Shown in pieces: positions 34,858 through 44,818 of a stretch of DNA of 64,000 nt. Both the position numbers and the translations under genes were made by a program. The DNA lies in assembly GCA_022701365.1 (NCBI GenBank), contig JAKUHH010000108.1:433821-497820 (forward strand), given 5' to 3'. Position 1 is the first letter of the stretch. Every line of letters begins with the position of its first letter. Source of the DNA: Mycocentrospora acerina (Eukaryota > Ascomycota > Dothideomycetes > Pleosporales). The notes beneath the pieces are model-generated. The model did not search any database. It was not told the origin of the DNA and was given only the letters and a program-made list of their open reading frames with translations.

Positions 34858-36189
34858 GGCTGGTGTGTGTGTGTTGGTGTGTGGTGTGGTATATTTGGTG
34901 TGTCAAGTACTGCTATATCAAGTCAAGTCAAGTCAAGTGATGCTGTGCTGTGGTCACCACGGCAATGCTCGACAGTCAGACACGCGCCAGAGTCTCGGCG
35001 GGAAGATGCTGCGAGCAACACAAAAAAACACTGCAAGCAACACACCCGCTGGCTGCCGGGCCCAAGGGAAATAAAAGGCAAGAACTGGAGTCGGTGAAGC
35101 GCTTGGAGAAGCTACCCCGGCCTCGTAGGCACAGCGCTGCGCCTCTTGCCGCCAAGCGCTCGTGCTCGTCGACAGACGTCAACCGCCACGTACCGCCCGT
35201 GGCACGCCTGCAGCTCTGCATAGTTGACCTGGGTGGTTTGCACACGCCGTTAGCTAGCCGTACACACTTGACTACTACCACAGCGTCCATGGTACGCGTC
35301 TCTCAGACCCCATCCGACAGCCAAGAGTGTGCGAGCCTGCTGATCTGGTCTGCGTGCGACGCCTGCTGCTGGCTCGTCTGCCATGAGACGGGCTTCTGTG
35401 ACACGGGCAGAGACAAGATGCCGTCGTCTCCTTGAGACTCGCCCTCCCCACTTGTCCCATATCTGCCACTCCATAGTACCTAGTTGTACATGGGCACAAA
35501 GGGTCCGTCGGCGTCATGCAGGGCACCCTAGTCGCCGCCGCCAAGTGGAGGGGTGAAGCAGACGTGGGCATCGACACCGGGTGCAGCTGACAGCACACGC
35601 ACACGCACCCGCTGCCACCAACCCACGGCTCTTTGCATCTACACACAGCGGGCAACATCACCTTGGGGGGCGCAGCACCCAGACTGGGCCAATGCGACGC
35701 GCAAGCTTCGGCAAGGCTGGCCCCGCGGACAGCACGTGTCGACTGCCAGCGTCATTCATGCTGCCGGTGCACTCCGCGGCGCAAGAGCACGCAACTGCTG
35801 CATGAAGCCGTCGAAACTCCATAAAGATGGCCCGTGTCGCCAGAAGTTGTCCTGCAACCTAGACGCCCCAGCGCCAAGGCTGTTGCAGACACCAGCCGCC
35901 GTGCTGGCAGGCATGACATCGCGAACCCTATGTGGAGATCCGCGGCGATCTTGCATCTTGGCAGCTGTGATCATCCACGCCTCCATGCATCCTGTCGCCT
36001 GGCTCGTCATGTGCATTGCACGTCATTGGTGTGCGCCTGCCCAGCGCGACAGCTCAAGACGACTGCCACCAAGTATATCCTAAACACTGTGACCCTCGCC
36101 TCGCCCCCGTCTCGTGCACAACATCTCCCTTCTGACTTGCACTCCCCCTAGATAGTCACCCACCTCTTCAACTTACAGCGACAGTCAAA
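34858..36189. other. Intergenic, no gene seen
   Basis: A GC-rich 1.3-kb divergent region between the VHS gene and the App1-like gene, so it holds both promoters. AAGTC pentamers repeat four to five times at 34919-34938. Overlapping ORFs of 60-180 codons in several frames lack motifs and splice structure, and I reject them as base-composition effects. Confidence 0.6.
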
Positions 36190-37413
36190 ATGGGCCCCCC
36201 ACCCCCCACCGCAGTGGCCAGCCAGGCCAGGCAGCGCTCTCAAGAAACTGAACAAGACCACGAAACCAGAGTTGCCGGCCACTTTCCCGAATTCGAGGCC
36301 AATATGCCCAAGCTTTCCCACCGTTTTCAGTTTTCTCTCAAGGACAACCTCTCGTCGTATCTTGGTCGAAACAACCCCTTCTTCACAAATGCCAACCCGG
36401 AAACAGACTATGTCTGGCTGCTCGACAACACGGCATACCAGAACCGCATTGGTCGGTGGAAGGCAGAGTTTGTGGCTGCCTACTTCAGAAAGAACAGTGG
36501 TCAAGACTTGGCAGAGGTCGTCGCCTGGGTCAGTGAGAAGATTGGTCTAGCCGATGATGCCAAGGAGAGGGAGACGGTTGCAAAGCGACTAACGCCGTTG
36601 TTGGACTCGATCCTCCCTGCTCACGCCGTGACCATCAATCTCCAAGGTGTCAACGCCAGGCTCGGGCCAAGCGGACGAGACGGTATCAGTTCAGACGAGC
36701 TTGCTATTCCAGGTTCTGGCTATCAAGATGGTCAAATCGTCACCTCAAACGCAATCGGTGCCGATGCGACATCACTCAGAACCGTCTTCGCCGAGCCAAA
36801 GGGCTGGGCCATCATCAGCGATATTGACGATACTATCAAGAAGACCCTGACCTCATCGCCAGTCGGCATCTTGCAAACAACTTTTGCAGACGAGCCAGAA
36901 GTCATTGCTGGCATGCCAGAACTGTACAAACACATGGTCTCCGCTCTCTCCAAACCGGCGTGGTTCTACCTCTCTGCTTCCCCCTACAACCTCTACCCCT
37001 TTCTACACGACTTCCGATCAGCCTACTACCCGCCCGGAACCATGATCCTGCGTGACGCCTCATGGATGAATCTAGCCGGCTTTCTCGCCAATCTCACCCA
37101 GGGCACTGAAGCGTACAAAGTTGACCGTATTGAAAAAGTGCACGAATGGTTTCCCAAGCGCAAGTTCATCGTCATTGGCGACTCGACACAGTCAGATCCC
37201 GAGGCGTATGGAGAAGCATATCGCAAGTTCGGCAAGTGGATTGGCGCCATCTACATCAGGAAGGTGACGGGCGTTGAAGGTATGGATGAAGAGCTAAAGA
37301 ACGCACCCGAGCGCTTCGAAAAGGCTTTCAAGGGCGTACCAAAGGAGTTGTGGTATGTGTTTGAAGATCCAAAGGAGCTTTATGCAAAGGTGGATGCCTT
37401 GGTGCAGACCTGA
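36190..37413 (+). CDS. App1-like phosphatidate phosphatase (DUF2183)
   Basis: Intronless, 407 residues. The HAD-type catalytic motif DIDDT is at residues 211-215, followed by KKTL, and FVIIGDSTQSDPEAYGE-like loop IGDSTQSDPE marks the DUF2183 domain. Yeast App1 dephosphorylates phosphatidate at actin patches, linking lipid signalling to endocytosis. This protein has the N-terminal region before the catalytic domain but lacks the long proline-rich tail of App1, so it is a shorter paralogue type. It lies head to head with a VHS/Lsb5-like gene, another endocytic actin-patch factor, which is a suggestive but unproved pairing. Confidence 0.88.
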   Translation: MGPPPPTAVASQARQRSQETEQDHETRVAGHFPEFEANMPKLSHRFQFSLKDNLSSYLGRNNPFFTNANPETDYVWLLDNTAYQNRIGRWKAEFVAAYFRKNSGQDLAEVVAWVSEKIGLADDAKERETVAKRLTPLLDSILPAHAVTINLQGVNARLGPSGRDGISSDELAIPGSGYQDGQIVTSNAIGADATSLRTVFAEPKGWAIISDIDDTIKKTLTSSPVGILQTTFADEPEVIAGMPELYKHMVSALSKPAWFYLSASPYNLYPFLHDFRSAYYPPGTMILRDASWMNLAGFLANLTQGTEAYKVDRIEKVHEWFPKRKFIVIGDSTQSDPEAYGEAYRKFGKWIGAIYIRKVTGVEGMDEELKNAPERFEKAFKGVPKELWYVFEDPKELYAKVDALVQT

Positions 37414-38094
37414 TCTTGACAATGGGCGTAACGTGATATTTTATTGACAAGGCGTTTCTTTTGGGTGTGATACCAGTATGACTATGACCAGTATGTTTAT
37501 TACATGAATTTTCCTCGTGTCTGTTTTTTTGGTACATTAGTTTTGTTCGTATAAGAGTTTCATATATCAAGGAGTATTGTTATTATTTGAGGTGTCCCAA
37601 TACATCAGCATTCCTAATATTGTATTATCCTTAGTCCAAGAGTACTTTTGCTATAAGGACACTCTCAGTATAGGCACGAATGGGAGGTTGTACTGTGTAC
37701 TGTCTCCCCCCTTTTCCACTAGACATTCCGCATGGATGATTTGCCGTATTAATACATGTTTCTTCAACCTTCTGTCCACGTTCACTTTTACAGTCGTTGT
37801 TTTCCCACCACATCCATCTTGGCTAGGCTACTTTTCCAGCGAGTGCGTTCAGTTTCTTCGTATCAATAATGAGTTGACTTTTTTTATGGGTTAGTTTGAG
37901 TCTAATCTCTTGTTCCACTTGGTAATTCACTGGGCCAGGAGAGTAAAGGTGAAGGTGAAGATGAAAGTGAAGGTGAAAGTCAAAGTCAAAGTGAATATAA
38001 AATCACCATAGTAACACACCGATTCCCACCACCCACACTCCTCTTGCTCCCTTTTCCCTATTCTTCCGCTCAGTTCATTTCGACCCGACTCACC
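37414..38094. other. Intergenic with GTGAAG hexamer repeats
   Basis: Contains imperfect GTGAAG/GTCAAA hexamers at 37945-37995 and a TATA-like AATATAAAA at 37994-38002, about 95 bases before the next start codon. No gene seen. Confidence 0.65.
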
Positions 38095-39741
38095 ATGTAT
38101 TCTCAACCCACCTACTTCTTACCATCACCCTCCCCCATCGCCATCTACATCCTCCTCACCCTCGCCCTCTTCACAATCCTCTTCTCCCTCTGGACCCTCA
38201 CCATCCTCCTCCGCCTCTACCTCTACTCTGGCTCCCTCGGCCCCCCACCCCCTCGCTTCCTCATCCTCCCCAAACCCATCAGCAGCAGCAGCACATCCTC
38301 CACCCACACCCCGCCCCCAAACGCCAAAAATCGCTGCACCCTCTTCCCCACCCTCGCAACACAGTACACACACCTCTCCATCCCACCAATACCACCCCGT
38401 CCCGTTACCGAGCACACACGCACGCATGAACAGGAGTATAAGCCACACACCCTCGCGCTCCTCAACGAACAAACGCGCATCTCGCGCCTCCCCGCCTTCG
38501 AGCAGGACGACTGCGGCGACGGCCACGCATTCCCCAACATACCCTTTGCAGCGGGGCCAGTCGACTCTTCCAAGCATGAGCAAGAGGAACAAGTCTACAG
38601 AAGGGATAGTCATAATCCTACATCCGTATCTGTGCCTGCTTCCCCTGTAGCGGTGGCGCATCACCACCTCCCCTCTGGCGTTTGTAAACGCAGTGTGAAA
38701 GACTGGATCGCTGTTGATGCATTGCGTGGTGGGTTGCGTGGCGTGCGGGATTTGCTGCTTGTGCAGAGTCGGGGGGAGTGTGTGCAGGTGCTACCGGGGG
38801 GAGAGGCGGCGTGCGAGGAGTTGGCGTGCGAGGTGGCGGCTTTTCTCGTGTCGCGGTATCCAGGGCAGTTTGAGATGGTGGATGGTGGTGGGCAGAGGAG
38901 GTGGTGTGTGAGGGATAGGGCGGCGGGGCGGGACTACGCGTTTGAGGGGAAGGGAAGGGGAGAGCAGGCGTTGGAGATGTGTGCGAGGGTTGTGGGGGAG
39001 GATTTTAATGTGTTGGTTAGGGGGGAGTTTACAGGGAGGTATTATTTGTGAGTATGATTCTTTCTTTCTTTCTTTCTTTCTTTCTTCTCTTCTTTCTCTT
39101 TGTGCCTTTTTTTTCTTCCTTTGGGGGGTCGGTGGTGAAGGTGAGGAGGATGCCGATGCTGATATGTGGCAGACAAGCAAGCGCCACAGTCTTTCCTACA
39201 GGCTGGCACATGCGTAAACACATTGGTAGAGAGGTATCTTCAATCCAGACTTCAACCCACGACATTGTACCACAATGGAATGGTATGTCCACTCACCTGT
39301 TCCACCAGACATCGATAACCACCGACTAACAGCCCTCCTTCTTGCTCAGACATATCCGCCATACTTTCTCACCTTCCTCCATCCACACATGTCCTATCCC
39401 GCACCACGACAACCATCCAAACGTGCCCTTCTTCCCTTTCTCTCGCGTCGCTACTCTTCGTCCAGGAACCCAAGGACTTCTTTCCTGGATCTCTCGCCGC
39501 CTTGCTGCCGAAACATATTGTTGTGCGCAAGGATACGCATACGTTTCGTCGCCTGCCGAAGAGCGGGGCGGTGGTGTTGAGTGTCAAGACTGCAGTGCAG
39601 AAGTTGACAGACTTGGGGGACAGGGAGAAGAAGGAGTTGGTCAAGGAGGTGCAGCGATGGGGCGAGCGAGAAGCAATGGTCAAGGGGAGGGAGTTGTGGG
39701 AGACGGCCGTGGTGGGGTATTGTACGAGGGGGTTGTGTTGA
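38095..39741 (+). CDS. DUF3445 protein (heme-dependent oxidative N-demethylase family)
   Basis: Exons 38095-39047, 39173-39282 and 39350-39741 give 484 residues. Residues ~15-45 form one membrane segment (IAIYILLTLALFTILFSLWTL). The DUF3445 domain follows: KDWIAVDALRG, AACEELACEVAAFLVSRYP, EDFNVLVRGEFTGRYYL, then after the first intron QASATVFPTGWHMRKHIG and later RRLPKSGAVV. The family includes heme-dependent oxidative N-demethylases, so removal of an N-methyl group as formaldehyde is a possible reaction. The protein is probably anchored in the ER membrane. Coding sequence is strikingly C-rich before ~38650 and G-rich afterwards. Intron 1 holds a TTTC microsatellite. Confidence 0.85.
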
Positions 39742-41455
39742 AGGACGATGGGATGGATTTGAGGGCACAGCGATGTGAATGGTAGGCAGGGATGGGAATG
39801 TAGTTAATTAAAAAATAGCGAAGAGACGTGAATGGGTAGACATTGCAAGTTTCTATGTAGTAGTAAAACCCCCAAAGAAAACCAACGATATTTCCGACAG
39901 ACAATCGTCAAATCCATGAAAAGAACGGTAAATAAATGACAAGAACAGTAAATAAATAAAAAGTAATATATAAAAAAGCGCACTCGGAGAGAAAATTGTA
40001 AATCGCCTTGAGGCTGAGCAGTGCTAGCAACCGAATCCCAACTCCGAGGGGGCAGTGCAAACGCGGGACTTTTTCGCCCTGCAAAACGTCATGCAGCGCA
40101 TACTACGTACTACCTATGCATGTGCTGCCAGACCCAACCATCAGGACCTAGCCAGGTACCTCGCATATGTACTCCCTCCCCCCCACCCCACTCGGGAGGA
40201 TTCGTATTCGTATTCTGCATAAATATAACTCGTGCAGAGACCGAGTCTGGCAAATGCATTCAAGTGTTCTCACGAGACACTGGCATCTGCGAAGATACCG
40301 AACAAGTAATCTGTTTCAAGGCTATGCGCATGTGGGAATGGTAAGAGTCAAAGAGAGAAAGAACTGGAGATGTGTTTGTTGCCTTTGCATGTGTGTTGTG
40401 GGAAGAATGATGGGGGGGAGGGGGGGAAACGGCACCATGTTGTCTCGGCGCTAAAACTGATGAGGTCTCCGCTCGGCGCGAGCTGATCGAGGCTCTGCGG
40501 TGTGGATGGAGAAGAAAGGCGCATGGTTCACGGTAAGGAGCGGTGACTCGAGAGGTGAGATTTGTGGCGTGCAGTCAGCATCATGGGACGATGACGAGTT
40601 GGGTATTGCGCAAAGACTTGAAGTCGATATGTCGTGGTGAAGGGGAGGGGGGCCGAATGCTTGTCTGGTTGGGGAACTGCAACATGAAGCAAGCTCTTTG
40701 TGCTGACGGAAGAAGAGGAGAACTGGCCATGTCACCATGTATTGGATAGTGGAGCAGATGGTGCACGTCAAACATTCAGCATGCGACACGACATCACAGG
40801 AAGAAGGCTGACCGGGCTACGGGCGGTGCGCTGACGCGAAACTGCCCGTACCGCCTGTTCAAGAGGCGTTCCCCGTTGGCATTGTCGCTGATTGGCGTGA
40901 TGGGGGTTCAGGTGGGTGGCTGAGGCCAAAGTGCAGCGGTGCAGCTTGACCTCCGCCTCAGCTACGAAGACATTGGCGTCTGCTTGTCTTGTCTTGTCAT
41001 ATCCAGCCTGTCTGTCGTTCCCTCTCTTCACCTCTCGCTCGTTTTATCTGCTATTCTGACGGTAAACATCGCAACCTTGACGCTGTGGATTTACCCGCAA
41101 AAGTTGCGGTTGTTGGCTGCCCTTTTCGCTGCCCATTTATTTCTCCGCCAAACTGCCTGCTTGCGCGTACCAGCCGCGGCTGATCGACGTCCTCATATCG
41201 AAGCGATCCGCAAAGCAAGCACTGCAGGGCAGACCAGTACCATCACTGACGCGCGACTGAGCCATATTCGTTGAAGAGAAGCTGCACGGCAATAACAACT
41301 ACAGCAACCACCCATCCTCGTAGCTTGTGGCTGTTCCCGCTCGCTGCCCCGCTGCATGGTTCCCGCTGTCGTCATTGCGCGCGCTCTCCACCAAACTGAA
41401 GCACAACACAGCCGCTAAACACCAATAATCCACCTCCGCCGCTGTGCCAGGCGCA
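39742..41455. other. Intergenic, no gene seen
   Basis: A 1.7-kb gap. ORFs in it are short, overlap on both strands and show no motif. The last 500 bases are pyrimidine-rich and probably 5' UTR of the membrane protein gene. No RNA gene recognised. Confidence 0.55.
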
Positions 41456-42487
41456 ATGCGCCCAGGCTCTCAAACATACATTAACATTGAAGACTACCGG
41501 CAGGAGCGGCACGAGGTCACGCCCTGGTACTGGCGCCTGGTTGCGCTCACGGCGTCGTGGATGATCCTGGGAGGGTGCGTACAACGCCGACAATGCGTGT
41601 TGCGGAAGAAGAAACGAAAGCTAACCCTCGCACAGGTACCTGCTGCTCCCAGGACTCTACGCAAAAGATGCGCAGCTCAAGTTCAGCGAGTCCGTCTTGT
41701 CGGTGTTTATTGTCGCCCTCCTTACGGCTGGATACTCGTTCACGGCGCTGCTTTGCTTTGCATGTCGCAACGAACTGTTCCAGGCCGAGGGCGTCTTCAT
41801 GTGAGTCTGTTGCTTCACAAGAAGTTGACTTTTGTACTAACAAGTGCCAGTCCTGCCCTCGCCTCGTCTGCCCTCGGTCTCCTCTCTATAATCTACAACT
41901 TCCTTTCCTCCCACAACTATGTTTGGGCCACCGCATCCATCACCGGCGTCGTGACCAGTACCACAGCGGTCCTCGTCTATGGCGGCCTCTTCCTATGGAC
42001 GCACCGCCGTATCGTCCATATAAAAGAACAACCACACGCGCACGAACTCACCTGGTCCGAACCCTCCTTCTACACAAACTATGTTCAGAATATGTACCCG
42101 ACCGCCGTGCGCTCGCCTCCACAAGCCTTTCAAACGCCCACCGACGACGACCGCGTCAACCAGCAAATGGCATTACTGCGTATGAGGGACTCCAGACCCA
42201 GCGCCGACGCCAACAGTGCAACGTACAGGATAGACCTGCCTGGAGATGGGGAAGAGGAGGAGGAACGGACTGCGAACAGGGGGGAGTTGGGCAGCACACC
42301 CCCACTATCGCAAGCCGAGCGAAGTCATCAACGAGGAAACAGCAGTCTGGGTGAGCAGCAGGCTTGGGAGCGCTTGCAGGATCGCGGGCGGACAGCACAG
42401 CGGCCGTCGAGCCCAGCGCGAAGTAGTCATTCGAGGGGATTGAGTCGCGAGGAGCGGAGGAGAGAGATTGAGCTGGGTCATGTGTGA
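41456..42487 (+). CDS. Conserved-type fungal four-helix membrane protein, function unknown
   Basis: Exons 41456-41574, 41636-41800 and 41851-42487 give 306 residues. Four hydrophobic segments are visible: VALTASWMILGGYLLLPGLY (spanning intron 1), SVFIVALLTAGYSFTALLCF, ALASSALGLLSIIYNFL and ASITGVVTSTTAVLVYGGLFL. A basic, Ser/Arg/Glu-rich cytosolic tail of ~130 residues follows, with likely phosphorylation sites. I do not recognise a named family. The retained frame in introns 1 and 2 gives longer but spurious ORFs. Confidence 0.75.
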   Translation: MRPGSQTYINIEDYRQERHEVTPWYWRLVALTASWMILGGCVQRRQCVLRKKKRKLTLAQVPAAPRTLRKRCAAQVQRVRLVGVYCRPPYGWILVHGAALLCMSQRTVPGRGRLHVSLLLHKKLTFVLTSASPALASSALGLLSIIYNFLSSHNYVWATASITGVVTSTTAVLVYGGLFLWTHRRIVHIKEQPHAHELTWSEPSFYTNYVQNMYPTAVRSPPQAFQTPTDDDRVNQQMALLRMRDSRPSADANSATYRIDLPGDGEEEEERTANRGELGSTPPLSQAERSHQRGNSSLGEQQAWERLQDRGRTAQRPSSPARSSHSRGLSREERRREIELGHV

Positions 42488-43357
42488 TACTTGAGTCGAG
42501 GAAAAAGGTCCCCCAGATGTTGCGTTACCCTTTGTAACGATGGAGTTTTGGCTGCGGCGTTGTTTGAGGAGTTGTATCTGGCTTGGCGCTATTGTTCATC
42601 ACTGGACCGTCATCTTTTAACGTGTCAATATTGGGTTTGGGTATACCTCTGCGCTTCGGCGGGACTGTTGTAGTAGTAGTGGTGGTAGTGGGAACGAGTT
42701 GAAATGAAGTCATGTCGATTGTCACGAGATTTACCATGTGCATGTGGGCTCAAAAACTATGCTTCATCAACCTAGACGCGCATTTCCTGGATCATCAGGC
42801 TCTTCAGTGCGACAGAAAGTTTACAAAAATTAAAGGATGGACATGTTCATGCAGCATTCGCACCGAAACACTACCATTTCGGATCTGACACGATGTGGCT
42901 GCCGTGTTGGTGGAACTACAATCGGCGGGCAAGCGAGCAAGTAAGTCTGGGGAAGGCTGTATAGTCTAGTGTGTAACTCGGCAATAAGAGGAAGAAGAAG
43001 AGGAGAAGGAAGAGGAGGAGGAAACTCAAAAGTAGCGTCAAAAAACGATCATTCCAAAACAATGTATTGGTTTCATGCTCGGCATGGTCATGTCGAGGAG
43101 GGTCGACTCGGGTCGACGCATCTTATCTATGTGGCACACTATTGCGTCCTTTTTATGTCATATCTCGTATCCTCACACCCAGGCCGTCCCACATATGCCT
43201 CGTGGGTATCATGCTGAGTATGAGTGTATTTTTTTCTTTCGTTTCTCCCAGCTTGCTTTATTCTACCGACTGGCAGTCGACTTGCCCATGGGTGAATGCA
43301 GCATAGCATGCGACACATGCCAAACCTGGCCCAACCTTGCCGCTGCTAGAAACCTGT
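42488..43357. other. Intergenic, no gene seen
   Basis: Convergent 3' ends of the membrane protein and LSm7 genes. Contains a GA-rich stretch (42985-43025). Nothing else recognised. Confidence 0.6.
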
Positions 43358-43930
43358 TCATTCCTCCTCTTGTATGAAGGGGTTGGCAATCTCCTCGCTG
43401 CCGTCGACGGGGGAAATCACAACGAGAAGGGTGCCACGAGCGACGATGAGGCCGAGCTTGCGGTACCTGACGTTGCCCTCGTCATCTACCAAACGGTCAA
43501 TATATGGGTAAAAGGGCAATTGGCAGCTAGGAACACACCTGTCATGGCCTCCTTGACCTCGTCGAGGACGAGATTCATGAGCTGGTCGTAGCCCTTGAGT
43601 ATTCCAACGACTGCGCAAAAGTCAGCATGTCTGCTCGCTCCTTCCCCGTGCTCGCACACCCTCCCAAACGACAACCCAAACACTGCGCCCGCACCCGCGC
43701 CCGCGCTCACTTCCAGACTTGGACTCACCCTCGCGCCCGCCGCTGAACTTGACGGTGATTTGCTTGTCCATGTACTTGCTCAGATCGAGAATGTTCTCCT
43801 TCTTTGGCCGCTCAGTCTGTCCCGCTGCTGCTGCTCCGCCCTGTGCTCCTCCCCGGCCTCCGCCCCTCCCTCCCCGGTCGCCGCCCCGTCCGCCGCCACC
43901 TCGCCCCCGGAATGCGCCGCGCTCAGACAT
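43358..43930 (-). CDS. lsm7: U6 snRNA-associated Sm-like protein LSm7
   Basis: Exons 43930-43729, 43610-43539 and 43485-43358 give 133 residues. After an RGG-rich N-terminus (residues 1-33), Sm1 runs from ILDLSKYMDKQITVKFSGGRE through VVGILKGYDQLMNLVLDE and Sm2 is LIVARGTLLVVISP. The sequence KKENILDLSKYMD is characteristic of LSm7. It is a subunit of the LSm1-7 (mRNA decapping) and LSm2-8 (U6 snRNP) rings. The RGG extension is longer than in the yeast protein and may bind RNA. Both introns split the Sm1 region. Confidence 0.93.
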
Positions 43931-44818
43931 GATGTGAGGGTCTGAGGGTGGAAAGTGTGCTGTGGTCGGTGTACGCGATTTGCGGTGACGTGCAGCTCAA
44001 GCTCCTCCACTGTGGTCTGTGCCTGGTCTGGTGTGTCCCTCGCCGGCACGTGACTGCGCTAGCGGTGCGTGGCTGACTTAGCAGGGGTGGAAGAGTGGAT
44101 TTCCGCTGGCGCGTCCAGACTCTCCGCTTAGGGTGGATTGCCGGGAAGTCGGCCGAAAATGAGGACTGCGGCATTTTCGTCGCCAGTGGCCAGCGGCGAG
44201 TGGGCGCCAGTCGTCATGCTCCGCTGCGACTTGCCCTTTCGGTCGCGCGTTATCCGCAGCGAGCCCATGGGCGGGTGCAGGCAATATGGGACGGCAGGCG
44301 TACGTGTCGCAGGGCGCCTCGTAGCCAGCGCCTCTGGCTCCCTCTGCGTCCCAGGCGTGTGCCTCCTCGGAGTGCGGCGTGCAGTTGATGCCGGACGCGC
44401 AACACACACCTGCGCCGATCAAGCCCAGACCGCCGTGTTCTCAGCGCGCTCGCTGCTGACTGGCTGCGGACTCCGCCCCTCGCAGCCAGCCCTTATTTCC
44501 GTGCCTGCGCTGCCCTGTAAGCAACGGCTCCTCACCGCACACGCTTCCCTCCCTGTGGCTGCTTTCCGCGCCCTCTACTGCTCTCCGCCCGCCTGTCCTC
44601 GGCCCTCTCGTCGTCTTGCTTCTTCCCTCTCTGCCTGCAATGCGCATGTGCTGATCGCCTCTGTGACATGGCGCTTTGATGAGTGTGCGCGCGTTGTGGT
44701 CTGCCTGCTAGCGTTTCCGCCGTCTCCGCCTGCCTCCACCCTTCTCGTGTGCTGCCTCAGGACGCCCGCTGCCTGCCTCTCGACTCCCCCAACCGTCCTG
44801 CGCGAGGGCACCACGGCC
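43931..44818. other. Divergent promoter region of lsm7 and the Zn-cluster gene
   Basis: GC-rich DNA open in several frames. The downstream gene frame stays open back to 44138, but upstream of 44819 it has no domain-like sequence, so I treat it as 5' UTR and promoter. Confidence 0.55.

Noticed and set aside
34950..36083. ORFs of 60-176 codons in several frames, both strands
   Set aside because: High GC content removes stop codons; sequences have no motif and compete with each other.
44138..44818. Long upstream extension of the Zn-cluster gene reading frame
   Set aside because: The frame is open but reads as low-complexity Cys/Arg/Pro-rich sequence without any domain; the ATG at 44819 precedes the conserved region.
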